In this document: positions 38,361 through 47,626 of the stretch, one piece after another
Position numbering within the stretch: the stretch's first letter is position 1
How the letters are laid out: the number at the start of each line of letters is the position of its first letter
Source of the DNA: Lysobacterales bacterium
GTDB lineage: Bacteria; Pseudomonadota; Gammaproteobacteria; Xanthomonadales; SZUA-36
DNA: 64,000 nt
Direction: 5' to 3'
Assembly: GCA_021648125.1 (NCBI GenBank)
Contig: JAKITK010000005.1
Location: forward strand, 31,676-95,675
Notes under the pieces: model-generated
Seen by the model: the letters and a program-made list of their open reading frames with translations, nothing else
What the model was told of the DNA's origin: nothing
Databases searched by the model: none
Made by a program: the position numbers and the translations under genes

Positions 38361-38376
38361 AGTTGTATCTACAACT
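38361..38376. promoter_or_regulatory. MarR operator-like palindrome, copy 3
   Basis: AGTTGTATCTACAACT, the same arms and spacing as the sites near marR, upstream of the MAPEG start. Confidence 0.65.
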
Positions 38377-38575
38377 AAATAATTCATTTGTAAAACTTTC
38401 TCAATAAAACGGGCACATTAAATTATGCTAAAAATTTATCTTTAGAATCCTGCAGATCGAAATAACCAAATGCAGAGTATGTGCTCAACTTATTGGTTAC
38501 ATACCAATTAAGAAAAGAGTCAGAGAGTTAGTAGGTGTAAAGGGTATAGGTGTTTGGTTTTAAGCGGGTATCTTT

Positions 38576-39358
38576 CTACGCGATTTTGAGAATGAATTTA
38601 AAGGCTAATGAAAACACCAGAAAAGATAGAAAAAATGTAAACATCCATCCGTGCATCCAGCTTGGGCCCATTTCTTGAATTTTGTTTTGCTGAAAATTAA
38701 AGCGCATCAAGTCCATTTTGCTGTCAGCGGGTAAGTAGCCCATGGGGTTACCAACTAACCAGTTCCACCATTGTTTTTTATGGATGATAGGGGAGATATC
38801 GCTGGCGTTGATAGAAAATATATTGATATCGCCGTGATTCAACTTTAGCTCTTTATCTGCAGCAGGCCAGACAAAACCCCAAGCTTGATCATCATCTCCC
38901 CAACGAACTCGCTCAGTACCTTCCCATTGGTAGTCGTTTGGGTCAAAGCCAGACTCAATCGTAGTGTGTGTCTCAGCCAGATAGTTTTCACCAGCACTGG
39001 GTTGTAGCAGACCATAGCTATTAGATAACCATGCGAGCATAAAAATAACCGGAATAGATACCAGCAGGGCAGGGCCGAGCGCCGCGCCTAACTGTTTAAA
39101 AGCAAGTTTCAGGGTTTTGCCAATCAAGGGCATAAGTTCACCCATTTCGCCTTCAAAGGAGGCCATCTGTTTTTGGTTTGCTTTTACCTGTAGTTTTAGA
39201 CCTTGAATTTTTTCCTGATTGGAGCAGCGTTTAAACAGCCACATACTGCCATAACCAGCCAATAGACCCCAAATTATCAGCCTGAATAATTCAGGTAGGA
39301 AACTTATCAAGCCATCTAGCAGACTGAATAACGGTGCTGGTAAATCAAAAAGCCCCAT
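38576..39358 (-). CDS. DUF106/EMC3-like (Oxa1-superfamily-like) membrane protein
   Basis: 260 residues. A membrane helix near 20-38, a cytoplasmic helical hairpin (NQEKIQGLKLQVKANQKQMA, 47-66), two hydrophobic helices around 85-112 (GAALGPALLVSIPVIFMLAW), a 100-residue soluble part and a final helix at 235-257. This is the pattern of the DUF106/EMC3/TMCO1 group, distant relatives of YidC that help insert membrane proteins. The assignment is by pattern only. It starts 3 bp after the small YIGPGAG gene and is last in a minus-strand block with AlkP-type enzymes and a sulfotransferase. Confidence 0.5.
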   Translation of the reverse strand: MGLFDLPAPLFSLLDGLISFLPELFRLIIWGLLAGYGSMWLFKRCSNQEKIQGLKLQVKANQKQMASFEGEMGELMPLIGKTLKLAFKQLGAALGPALLVSIPVIFMLAWLSNSYGLLQPSAGENYLAETHTTIESGFDPNDYQWEGTERVRWGDDDQAWGFVWPAADKELKLNHGDINIFSINASDISPIIHKKQWWNWLVGNPMGYLPADSKMDLMRFNFQQNKIQEMGPSWMHGWMFTFFLSFLVFSLAFKFILKIA

Positions 39359-39361
39359 GGT

Positions 39362-39649
39362 TTATTTATTCTCTTCAGGGTCGCTGATAACCGCATCTAC
39401 AACTGCATCTGAAGCTGAATCAACAGTAGTTTCCGCTTCTGTACTTTGGTTTTCTTGTGCTTTGGCTTTGTTTTTTCCGCGTTTCAGCATTTTTCTTATA
39501 GGCCAAAATAATATCGCAGCAATTGCAACAACGATTGTAATAACAATGCCGATTAATGAACCGAGAACCGGAATACCGGCGCCAGGTCCAATATAAGCGT
39601 GGGCAGTGCTTGCCAGTAATAACAGTAAGACAGCGAGAATCAGTCGCAT
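39362..39649 (-). CDS. Small YIGPGAG membrane protein
   Basis: 95 residues from ATG 39649 (TGGAG 7-11 bases upstream). Signal peptide RLILAVLLLLLASTAHA, then AYIGPGAGIPVLGSLIGIVI, one membrane helix with ITIVVAIAAILFWPIRKMLK, and an acidic Ser/Ala/Glu tail. From memory, proteins with this YIGPGAG start occur beside AlkP-superfamily genes in several phyla; no function is known. It is immediately upstream of the DUF106-like gene. Confidence 0.65.
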   Translation of the reverse strand: MRLILAVLLLLLASTAHAYIGPGAGIPVLGSLIGIVITIVVAIAAILFWPIRKMLKRGKNKAKAQENQSTEAETTVDSASDAVVDAVISDPEENK

Positions 39650-39776
39650 AATAATCTCCAAGGATTTCTAAAAGGATAACAACCTGTGATTATAACAGCC
39701 CGATAGCATTAATTCCTGATTGTTAAGGTACCCAAATTAATCTAAATGGCAGTTTCGATTTGATTTCCACAATGAT

Positions 39777-40886
39777 TTATATTGAATAACCTAGGGTTGC
39801 AGCGATGTCACCACATACTTCAGCAATTGTTGTCTTCTGTGTTTCGTTAAAGGCTGGTTGGTAATAATCAGGCGGGCTTAATTTTTCGGTATATTGCGTA
39901 CGCTGGGAAGTGAAACTCGCAGGATTAAGTTTGCTGTGCGAGAGGATTTCATCAATAATTCTGCCCGAATCAGCGCAGAGTTCTTCATAGTGGAAAATAT
40001 AACAGGCATCGCGCAGTCCTGGGTCAGCTTCAAGTTGCTTAAACAGGTGTGCGTAAGTACTACGCCACAGCCATGCCCAGCCAGTAATTTCATCGCCATT
40101 ACTCCAGGCAGTTTTTATTGCCTCAACGGCTTGCGGGTCAGCATAATTGACCAAACGTCTGCCGGGGCCAAACTCCCAGTGACCGGCAAACTGTAACTGT
40201 TGACAAATGCGTGGGTCGGATTTCGCTGCCTGAAGAAAAAACTGATGTTGTTTAACCAGTGAAGCGATATGGTTGTAAGGGTTGCGTACAGGAATAATAA
40301 AACGGGCAGATGGCATCAGTTTGTGGATGTAGCCGAGCCGACCAATATTATAATTGCCTTTGGCAAGGTAGCGTTTGGCTTTGCGTACCAATAGCAGTTT
40401 CTGTAGATGTTCCGCGTAGAACTTCTCAAAGGCTGGGTGGCTGGTTTGTCGGTCAAGAATATTCGACTGTTGCGGGTCGTGGGTCTGCGGAAAAAAATGA
40501 TTCCAGAGAACTTCTTCTACAGCCTCCGGGCTATTTGCAGACACCAGTATCCGGTCTTTGTGTGCCCGTTCTTCCAGCTTTGGCTCAGCAAGCTGAGTGC
40601 GTTGGCGCAGGTAATTGCGCCAATAAGGTGTCCACACCCAAGGAAAGTCGCTGTAGCGATGGGCTGTGGTGTCCGCATGCTGATCCAGCAATTCGGTAAC
40701 GATAGTAGTGCCAGCCCGTGCTAAGGATGTGACATACACGGGCGATTCTATCGGTATTTCTTCAAGTTCATCCCTAAGGATTCCGCTTTCCAGGTTCCCC
40801 AGTCTCCGCCACAGATTTTCAGTGGCTTTCAGCAGACGCGACTGCCAGTACAGACCGGAGGGAACCTTCAGGTTTTCAGCGCTCAT
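39777..40886 (-). CDS. Sulfotransferase family protein
   Basis: 369 residues. The PAPS 5'-phosphosulfate loop is TSLARAGTTIV (53-63) and the 3'-phosphate site is IIPVRNPYNHIASL (197-210), as in bacterial sulfotransferases that put sulfate on glycans or lipids. No signal peptide, so it works in the cytoplasm. It follows the phosphodiesterase-like lipoprotein gene by only 3 bp. The acceptor is unknown. Confidence 0.85.
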   Translation of the reverse strand: MSAENLKVPSGLYWQSRLLKATENLWRRLGNLESGILRDELEEIPIESPVYVTSLARAGTTIVTELLDQHADTTAHRYSDFPWVWTPYWRNYLRQRTQLAEPKLEERAHKDRILVSANSPEAVEEVLWNHFFPQTHDPQQSNILDRQTSHPAFEKFYAEHLQKLLLVRKAKRYLAKGNYNIGRLGYIHKLMPSARFIIPVRNPYNHIASLVKQHQFFLQAAKSDPRICQQLQFAGHWEFGPGRRLVNYADPQAVEAIKTAWSNGDEITGWAWLWRSTYAHLFKQLEADPGLRDACYIFHYEELCADSGRIIDEILSHSKLNPASFTSQRTQYTEKLSPPDYYQPAFNETQKTTIAEVCGDIAATLGYSI

Positions 40887-40889
40887 TTA

Positions 40890-42947
40890 TCAGGGGGTTT
40901 TAGCCTGGTTTTGTTTCCAGTGCTTGCGCGCATAGGCAGCTACTTGAGCAATTTGAGAAATCGGCTGTTCCGGTTTGAAATTGGTAAATAATATACCGGG
41001 AACCGCTTCAGGGGTAATACAATGATCACCGCTCCATTTTTTCGCATTCGGCTCAATCAAGTCTTTCGGCACAGCCCCAAGCGTGGTTTGCCAGGAGGCC
41101 CTGAAAGCTGGTTCGTAACCGACCACCAGGTCAGGTGCATCGCCATTAGCATTGCCAGCATAGATAACATCACCATCAAAAATTTGACGAATGACTGCTT
41201 GTCCCGGCGCTGGGGTCACTTCCTGCTCTACTTCTGCCTCAAGCTCAGCCTCTGTTGTAATAGTATCTTCTACAGCAACCGCTTGCGTTGCTTGAGGTGG
41301 TGTAAATGTCCAGCGTGGCAGTTCCTTGATTAGACGAGCCTTTATGACATTCGCTTCCGGCTCTTCGACAATTCCGTGAGCTTCACGGCCTTTGCGATTG
41401 ATGTAAAGGCCATTTAAGCCGAGCGCGTAGGCGGTAGACTTGCTCCAGTCGACATTGCTAAAGGCGATGCCGGATTGGGTTTTACCGGCTTTCAGCACCA
41501 GATAGCCGTTATCGACTAACCAACGGTTAAGGTTAACGGCCCAGCGGAAGGGCGCAAAGCCGTGGTCGCTAAGTACAATTAGGCGGTCATCCGGACCCAT
41601 TTCTGCCATTACTTTACCGAGAATGCGATCGGCTTCTTTATATATCCACTCGATAGCACCACGCGCCAGTTCATCGGTTTCAGGGTAGAGCGGGTGTTCC
41701 GGGTCAATGCCACGGTAGAACATATGGGATACCCGGTCGGTTTGCACGAATACGCCAACTAAAACTTCGGAATCATTTTTCGTCATAGCATCAAAAAACA
41801 TGGCTTCGCGTTCATCAAGATTGGTCTTTAACATTTCCAGCCAGGTTTTATCACTGATATGGTTTTCGTTCAATGACCAGGTTTCCTCGGGCATACCAAT
41901 GGTATGAAAGAGCCCGATTTTGCCTGCAAGGTCTGCCGCATAATCTGCCGGAGAACTGATTGGCACAACCGGTGCTTCGGGATCAATATTAATGGGTGAA
42001 ACATACAGCTGCGGACGCGGATAAGCGGCCACCAGGTTTAAGCGGACAATGCCGGTTACTGAAATCGGACCGAGGACATCAAATTCGACCCGAATCCAGG
42101 GAGACCACTCACCGACAGCCAGCTCAATGGTTTCACCGCCGAGCTGGATTTTTGCCCCCTCAGCGGTGGGCTCAAGGATCATAGGAGTAGACAGAGTCTG
42201 GTGTTCCTCATGCAGTGGGTCGGTAGGGCCTTCAAGGCTGGTTTCGATACGACCGCTGCGGTGTGGACGCATCCGTACCACCCGGGAACTGGATGTGCCA
42301 GCTGCGGCCAGCGAACGAGTGGTATATAAAGTATAGGTTCCCTGGGTTCCCAACAGATCGGGTACACCCATACCGGCCATCATCCGATGGATAGGGTCTG
42401 GCGGGTAAGTGACCGGAACCCGGATGACGCTACTGCGACCGCCCTCACTTTCCACATCTGACCAGAAAGGAACGCCCTGGCGACGGTTGATAATCTGACC
42501 TTCATCCAGCGGTATGTTCAAGCCAAAAATATTGAGAATGTTTTCCGGCGGTATGGTTTTTGAGATGGAGAAATCTGGGCTGTAAGTGTCCGCATCCCGG
42601 CGCAGAAAATCGTAGATGCCATGCTCCCCCGGAGGCAGGCCGGTAGCAAAGCTTGACCAGGCTACAGGCGATTGCGGCGGGTTAGATGTTGCCAGTGGGT
42701 GGAAGGTGCCTTGCGCTGCCAGTTTGCTGAAATTAGGCAGTACACCGGCGTCCATCCACTGCTGAGTGAGGTTGGGGTCCATACCGTCGAAGCCGACAAT
42801 AATCAGGCGGGAATCGGCGGGACTATTATCGGATTTTTCACCACAGGCGCTGAGACCTATGCTCAGAATAAAAAGAACCAATAGCAATACAGACTTGGAA
42901 ATGTAAAGCTGGTGGTCTAAGCGGTTAATATGAAATCTTTTCTTCAT
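40890..42947 (-). CDS. AlkP-superfamily phosphodiesterase-type lipoprotein
   Basis: 685 residues. Lipoprotein signal with lipobox LSAC (C35). AlkP/NPP metal-site motifs: IIVGFDGMDP (D54), SPVAWSSFATG (93-103, Ser nucleophile at about 98/99), FVQTDRVSHMFY and LSDHGFAPF. Members hydrolyse phosphodiesters or related esters, but this subgroup has no assigned substrate. Residues about 560-600 are acidic (TEAELEAEVEQEV). The ATG abuts the sulfatase-fold gene's stop (TAAATG), so both come from one transcript. The lipobox implies membrane anchoring facing the periplasm. Confidence 0.85.
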   Translation of the reverse strand: MKKRFHINRLDHQLYISKSVLLLVLFILSIGLSACGEKSDNSPADSRLIIVGFDGMDPNLTQQWMDAGVLPNFSKLAAQGTFHPLATSNPPQSPVAWSSFATGLPPGEHGIYDFLRRDADTYSPDFSISKTIPPENILNIFGLNIPLDEGQIINRRQGVPFWSDVESEGGRSSVIRVPVTYPPDPIHRMMAGMGVPDLLGTQGTYTLYTTRSLAAAGTSSSRVVRMRPHRSGRIETSLEGPTDPLHEEHQTLSTPMILEPTAEGAKIQLGGETIELAVGEWSPWIRVEFDVLGPISVTGIVRLNLVAAYPRPQLYVSPINIDPEAPVVPISSPADYAADLAGKIGLFHTIGMPEETWSLNENHISDKTWLEMLKTNLDEREAMFFDAMTKNDSEVLVGVFVQTDRVSHMFYRGIDPEHPLYPETDELARGAIEWIYKEADRILGKVMAEMGPDDRLIVLSDHGFAPFRWAVNLNRWLVDNGYLVLKAGKTQSGIAFSNVDWSKSTAYALGLNGLYINRKGREAHGIVEEPEANVIKARLIKELPRWTFTPPQATQAVAVEDTITTEAELEAEVEQEVTPAPGQAVIRQIFDGDVIYAGNANGDAPDLVVGYEPAFRASWQTTLGAVPKDLIEPNAKKWSGDHCITPEAVPGILFTNFKPEQPISQIAQVAAYARKHWKQNQAKTP

Positions 42948-44447
42948 TTATTGGTTCTCAGTTTGTGGTGGTAGGATTTTAGTTTCATCCTGCTCGATAG
43001 TCAGATCGATATTAGGGTCTGGTTTGGGTTTTACTGTAGCTTCAACTTCGCTGCCTTGTAAATAGCCAATGGATTTAAGGCGTTCAAGTTGCTCTGCATC
43101 AATTTCAGGAGGTTCGCCAATATTAGCACTGGCAAGGTCAAGATAATCACCGGTAAGTTTATCAAAATGTAATACCAGGTCATCACCTGTCAATGGTTGT
43201 TGTTCATCAGGATCATTTTTTAAATTAAAATAACTGCTTTTATCGCTAACTGTGTTCCAGATGGATTTTTCATCACCATCTCGAACAGAGATTTGTTCTG
43301 GGCCGTAAGCGATATTAGAAGCGTAAAAGACTCTATCAGTTTCTTTTTCCGCTTTATCGAGCAGCATACCCGGAAAGTTATCAGCGCTGATGTCAACGCC
43401 TAACCAATCAAGAATGCTCGGGGCAACATCAAGCAAGCTCACGGGAGTGTTCACAATTCTGCCTTTTTCATCATTTGGGTTCCAGATGAGCAAAGGTATA
43501 TGCAATTGTTCCTCATACAGACTATTGCCATGACCGAAGCCATAAATCCCGCGCGGGTCATGGTTGTCGGCTTGTGCTTGTTCCAGGTGGTCGTGAAACT
43601 CTTCCCCGTGGTCGGAATAGACAAGCACCAGAGTTTGCTCCAATAGACCAGAATTTTCGAGTTGCTCCAAAACATTCGCAAGGCTATCTCTAAGTTCTAG
43701 TACAGCTTGGTTATATACTAGATACCGCTGGCAGATTGTTGCTTCAAGCCCATTCTCGCATATAGCGCCAGCCCAGTTTAAGCCGCGTTTTTTTTGATCA
43801 TTACTCAGTTTGGAAAAGTATTCCTCTAGGTTGCGGGTGTGCCTGCCATGGGCTTCCATGTAGTGCAGGTAGGTAAAATTTCTTTGCTGCACTGATGCTT
43901 GCTCACGTTGTTTAATTGATTGTTCAAACCAGATATCAATGTTTTTGCGTGATTTTCTGGCATCGATTGTGTTGAACCCACGCTCGAGGCCAAACCCCGA
44001 AGAAAACCAGGGGTGGGCACTAGCGGCATTTGAGCTGAAACCAGCCACGCCAAGGCGTTCAGCAAGAGTAGAAACTCCTGCAAGTACCGAGCTTGGTAAT
44101 TGAGTGTTTAAATTAGCTATAGCTCCTGGGAAAGCTCCGGCACCATGCTGATTCTGGGCATAGCCAGTTAACACAGTAGCAATAGATGGAATTGTCCACG
44201 GGGCAACTGACTGCGCATTTCGGTATACTCGTGCCCGTTTGAGCCATATGGAAAGACGATCACTAAACTGGTTATCCTCGGACGCATAAAAAGTATCTGC
44301 CCTGACGGTATCAATAGTAATTATTAGTAAATTTTTTATTTCTTTGGGTATTTCCTTAGGTATTTCCTTGTGTACAGGCTTGCTCACAAGGAAATACCCA
44401 AGCGTAATTGCCAATAGAATAAAACTTGTAATGTACACCTGCTTCAT
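42948..44447 (-). CDS. Sulfatase-fold (AlkP-superfamily) membrane-anchored enzyme without CxPxR
   Basis: 499 residues. N-terminal signal anchor (ITSFILLAITLGYFLVSK), then KEIPKEIPKEIK. Metal site: LIITIDTVRADTF (D46), VYSDHGEEFHDH and GFGHGNSLYEEQLHIPLL. Where type I sulfatases have C-x-P-x-R for formylglycine, this protein has VAPWTIPSIATVLTG, with Thr at 85, as in phosphoethanolamine and phosphoglycerol transferases or hydrolases. The sulfatase label is therefore structural; a phospho-transfer or phosphodiester role is as likely. C-terminal LERLKSIGYL is a tail motif common in this group. Confidence 0.8.
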   Translation of the reverse strand: MKQVYITSFILLAITLGYFLVSKPVHKEIPKEIPKEIKNLLIITIDTVRADTFYASEDNQFSDRLSIWLKRARVYRNAQSVAPWTIPSIATVLTGYAQNQHGAGAFPGAIANLNTQLPSSVLAGVSTLAERLGVAGFSSNAASAHPWFSSGFGLERGFNTIDARKSRKNIDIWFEQSIKQREQASVQQRNFTYLHYMEAHGRHTRNLEEYFSKLSNDQKKRGLNWAGAICENGLEATICQRYLVYNQAVLELRDSLANVLEQLENSGLLEQTLVLVYSDHGEEFHDHLEQAQADNHDPRGIYGFGHGNSLYEEQLHIPLLIWNPNDEKGRIVNTPVSLLDVAPSILDWLGVDISADNFPGMLLDKAEKETDRVFYASNIAYGPEQISVRDGDEKSIWNTVSDKSSYFNLKNDPDEQQPLTGDDLVLHFDKLTGDYLDLASANIGEPPEIDAEQLERLKSIGYLQGSEVEATVKPKPDPNIDLTIEQDETKILPPQTENQ

Positions 44448-44887
44448 TGGGTATAGTCTATAGGTCCTGAATATCTTTCAGTGATTGAGAGCCCAGTTCT
44501 GCTGACTGAGCTTTGCCTACATTTTTAAGGTAGGAAGAGTGTTGAGTCACTAAGGTAATAAAATAAAGATTCGGCTTTTTCTGGTTTTATTGCCATTTAT
44601 TGCCAATTTAGTGCTATCAGAACTAGGAAGAAAGAAATAATAACAGCCATAATAAATAACAGCAATATACTAAGTGAATTCATCATCATGCTTGAAATGA
44701 TTGCTGTAAAAGTTTGATAGTATCATTCCTTATCGGAAACAAGTTGCAAGCAGGCTTGAACGCGCAAGCCATGCCCAATAACACCATTTTCCTGCAAGAT
44801 ATCGATTTGCTTCAACATAAGGATTTGCTTCAACATAAGTTGCTTAGTTTCTGTATAATGCCTCTTTTATTTTATGTTTTAAATATT
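44448..44887. other. Divergent AT-rich spacer with an 18-bp tandem repeat
   Basis: Lies between the divergent sulfatase-fold and second AlkP genes and must hold both promoters. GATTTGCTTCAACATAAG occurs twice in tandem (44804-44821 and 44822-44839). CCTAC/GTAGG forms a small hairpin at 44516-44534. The open frame running through from 44714 is probably not translated this far upstream. Confidence 0.45.
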
Positions 44888-46570
44888 ATGTTGTCAAATA
44901 TGTTGAATCTTAGAAACTCTAGTCTGATCAGTCTCAAGATATTATTAGTGTTGGCTGTTTTCTTATTCCTTTCATCTTGTGATGAAAAAGGGTCGCTGCC
45001 GGAAAGGATCCTTGACAAGCCATTGATATTTATCGGGCTGGATGGTGCTGAGTGGAGTGTGATGACACCGATGTTAGAACGCGGTGAGCTACCTAATATC
45101 CAAAAATTAATTGATTCAGGTGTATCTACTGGGTTAATAAACCCAGGTGCGCTGATCTCCCCACCTGTCTGGACAACTTTTATAACCGGTGAACACCCTG
45201 GAAAACACGGCATCCTAGATCATACATTTCCATACGATGGATCCATTCCTAAGCAGCCAGTAGACTCTACGCTCCGTTTGAAGCCAGCACTTTGGAATAT
45301 TGCCTCTGAAGTGGGTTTGCGTTCTGCAGTTTTCGGTTACTTTGCAAGCTGGCCAGCTGAGGATATAAATGGCCTAATTGTAAGTGATCGTGCTCTGCAA
45401 GGATTTCCTAGTAGTGTTTTTCCGGAAGCTATGGTACCCGAAATTCAGAAATTAGCTGATAAACTAGCTCTCAAGAAAGGGGAGAATGAGTTTCTGAATC
45501 GATATTATCCTTGGGGTTATCGAGTCCGCCAAGCTTCTGACCCTAATAGTCCTCACTATAAAGCCGCTCGGCTTATTATCGGTCGAGCTGATCGGACCTT
45601 TTTAAACGACGAATTAGTCAGGCAGAGTGCACTAAGCATTCAGTCAAATGCTTATGATTTTGTTGTTGCTTATTTCCGCTCAGCGGATCTTGCCAGCCAT
45701 TCATTCTGGCGGGAATATGATGATAGCGATTTTGCCAACCCTGCAGATCCAGAGTTGAAAAAACTTCTCGGGGATGTTATCCCAGAGTCGTATCGATATC
45801 TAGACGAGGCAATTGGTGATCTCGTGGAAAAATTCGGGCCAAATGCGAACTATATTGTTGTATCTGACCATGGATTTGCATCAGCAAAAAAAGAAATAGT
45901 TGTGCAGAATAAATTCAAATCAGTGCTAACTGGTAACCATTTGCCGGTTGGTGTGTTTATTGCGGCTGGGCCAGATATCCGTACTATGAGTGATGTGAAA
46001 GCAGGTCTACAGGTTACTAGCCTAGATATTATGCCAACCTTAGCTAGGCTGCTTGATTTACCTATTGCAGAGAATGTTTCCGGGAAGGTTTTGGCAAGTA
46101 TTCTGACCCCTAAGTTTAAGGAAAGTCACCCTGTAAGGAGTGTTGCTGCATATGAGATGGATGGCTTTGCTCGCCCATATAATAGTGCTGAGCTGGTAAA
46201 TCAAGCAGCCGAATTAGGCTCGTTAACTGGCCTAGGTTATATCGGTGCTGATAGTGACTCAGGTAATAGTGATGCTTTGCAGTATGATTTTTGGAACATA
46301 AAGGATAAACTGATAGTTGCGCATATCAGTGGGGAACTAATCGATGCGATGCTTCGTAACAACAAACCCCTGGCTGCTTGTGTTTATCAGGAATTTGTAC
46401 AGAATAAAATACACCTATTAAAGACTTTGTTGCATCATGTAAAGATTAGGTTAAATACCATAGCACAGTCAGATCGTCTAGACAGCTCTGTCAAGGTACA
46501 AAAAATGATGAGTGAGATTAAAAGTCTTGGTGATTATTCAACAGAATGTAGACCAGATGCAGCTTCGTAG
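44888..46570 (+). CDS. Second AlkP-superfamily phosphodiesterase-type lipoprotein
   Basis: 560 residues from ATG 44888 (44900 also possible); this start gives a normal lipoprotein signal ending FLFLSSC. A longer frame reaches 44714, but its first 58 residues have no ribosome site. Motifs match the 42.9-kb protein: FIGLDGAEW, SPPVWTTFITGEHPGKHGI, FRSADLASHSFW, VSDHGFASA, GNHLPVGVF. C-terminal LGSLTGLGYIG resembles the tail motif of the sulfatase-fold neighbour. It diverges from the block it resembles, across an AT-rich spacer. Substrate unknown. Confidence 0.8.
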   Translation: MLSNMLNLRNSSLISLKILLVLAVFLFLSSCDEKGSLPERILDKPLIFIGLDGAEWSVMTPMLERGELPNIQKLIDSGVSTGLINPGALISPPVWTTFITGEHPGKHGILDHTFPYDGSIPKQPVDSTLRLKPALWNIASEVGLRSAVFGYFASWPAEDINGLIVSDRALQGFPSSVFPEAMVPEIQKLADKLALKKGENEFLNRYYPWGYRVRQASDPNSPHYKAARLIIGRADRTFLNDELVRQSALSIQSNAYDFVVAYFRSADLASHSFWREYDDSDFANPADPELKKLLGDVIPESYRYLDEAIGDLVEKFGPNANYIVVSDHGFASAKKEIVVQNKFKSVLTGNHLPVGVFIAAGPDIRTMSDVKAGLQVTSLDIMPTLARLLDLPIAENVSGKVLASILTPKFKESHPVRSVAAYEMDGFARPYNSAELVNQAAELGSLTGLGYIGADSDSGNSDALQYDFWNIKDKLIVAHISGELIDAMLRNNKPLAACVYQEFVQNKIHLLKTLLHHVKIRLNTIAQSDRLDSSVKVQKMMSEIKSLGDYSTECRPDAAS

Positions 46571-46792
46571 TAGGGGGCTTAGATTTTATCAGCATAGTTA
46601 GTGCGAAAGAAATAACTAGTGTCTTTGGATTATAAAACTGATGTTATACTACTATCAAATAATAAAACTGTACGACCAAAAAAACTAAGCCTGAGAGTTT
46701 GTGGCAATGGGCTTAAACCTATAACATAGCATCGCTTTTAATAGTTTAGAGTGTCGGTGTATTTCAACTGTGATTGTGTGTGCGGAAATTAT

Positions 46793-47563
46793 ATGTCTGT
46801 TAGTAGTGTCCAGGAAGAAGCTCAATTATTTGAAAGCAAACTTTCAGAAATAAAAAGACAATCCAATGTTGATTTTGATTGGTATCCTTACCATAGTTTA
46901 AATAACTTTTACTTGATTGAAGAGTTACTTACAGCTGGAAATCTCCCTGATTTTTTTGAAACCATGCCCGCAGGTAAGAAAATACTAGACATCGGATGTG
47001 CTGATGGGGATGTGGCTTTCTTCTTTGAACAAAAAGGCTTTGTTATTGATGTTGTAGATAGACAAGCCACGAATTTCAATAATTTAAAAGGTTGCAAATA
47101 TTTGAAAGGTAAGTTGCAGTCTAAAATCAGGATATTAGAGTTAGACATTGATAGACATTTTAAGCTCGATACAGATTATAAACTTACATTTGCATTGGGT
47201 CTTTTGTATCATTTAAGGAATCCTTTTTACTTCTTGAATATGCTCTGTTCTCACTCAGAGAGTGTATTGCTAAGCACAAGAATTGCATCACACGCGCCAG
47301 ATGGTACCAAAATTAAAAACTTGACTGTAGCATACTTGGTTGGAGCGAACGAATTAAACAATGATCCAACTAATTATTGGATTTTTTCATTGGCAGGTAT
47401 AAGGCAGTTAATTAAGAGAGCTGGATTCGATATAGTTTGCGAGAAGTGTTTTGGTGAAGTTGATAACTCATCGCCCCACGAATCAAATAAAGATGAAAGG
47501 TATTTTGCCCTGTTGAAGAGGGTAGATAATTTTCAGGGTATATTCGATCACCATCATTATTGA
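46793..47563 (+). CDS. CmoB-like SAM-dependent methyltransferase
   Basis: 256 residues from ATG 46793 (CGGAAA 7 bases upstream; an earlier GTG at 46751 is possible). LDIGCADGDVAFFFEQKGF is the SAM loop, and LGLLYHLRNPFYFLNML recalls DUF1698/CmoB-type enzymes that act on tRNA wobble uridine. True CmoB is about 320 residues with an N-terminal domain not seen here, so another substrate is likely. Strongly AT-rich, unlike the flanking genes. Confidence 0.75.
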   Translation: MSVSSVQEEAQLFESKLSEIKRQSNVDFDWYPYHSLNNFYLIEELLTAGNLPDFFETMPAGKKILDIGCADGDVAFFFEQKGFVIDVVDRQATNFNNLKGCKYLKGKLQSKIRILELDIDRHFKLDTDYKLTFALGLLYHLRNPFYFLNMLCSHSESVLLSTRIASHAPDGTKIKNLTVAYLVGANELNNDPTNYWIFSLAGIRQLIKRAGFDIVCEKCFGEVDNSSPHESNKDERYFALLKRVDNFQGIFDHHHY

Positions 47564-47626
47564 AGATATCGTAATCTTCTTCTGTGTATTGTTTAGTATA
47601 TAAGCCTGAAAATAGCATAGGAGGAC

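Noticed and set aside
44714..44887. 58-codon N-terminal extension of the second AlkP gene
   Set aside because: It would bury the lipoprotein signal inside the protein and contains a tandem DNA repeat; no ribosome site.
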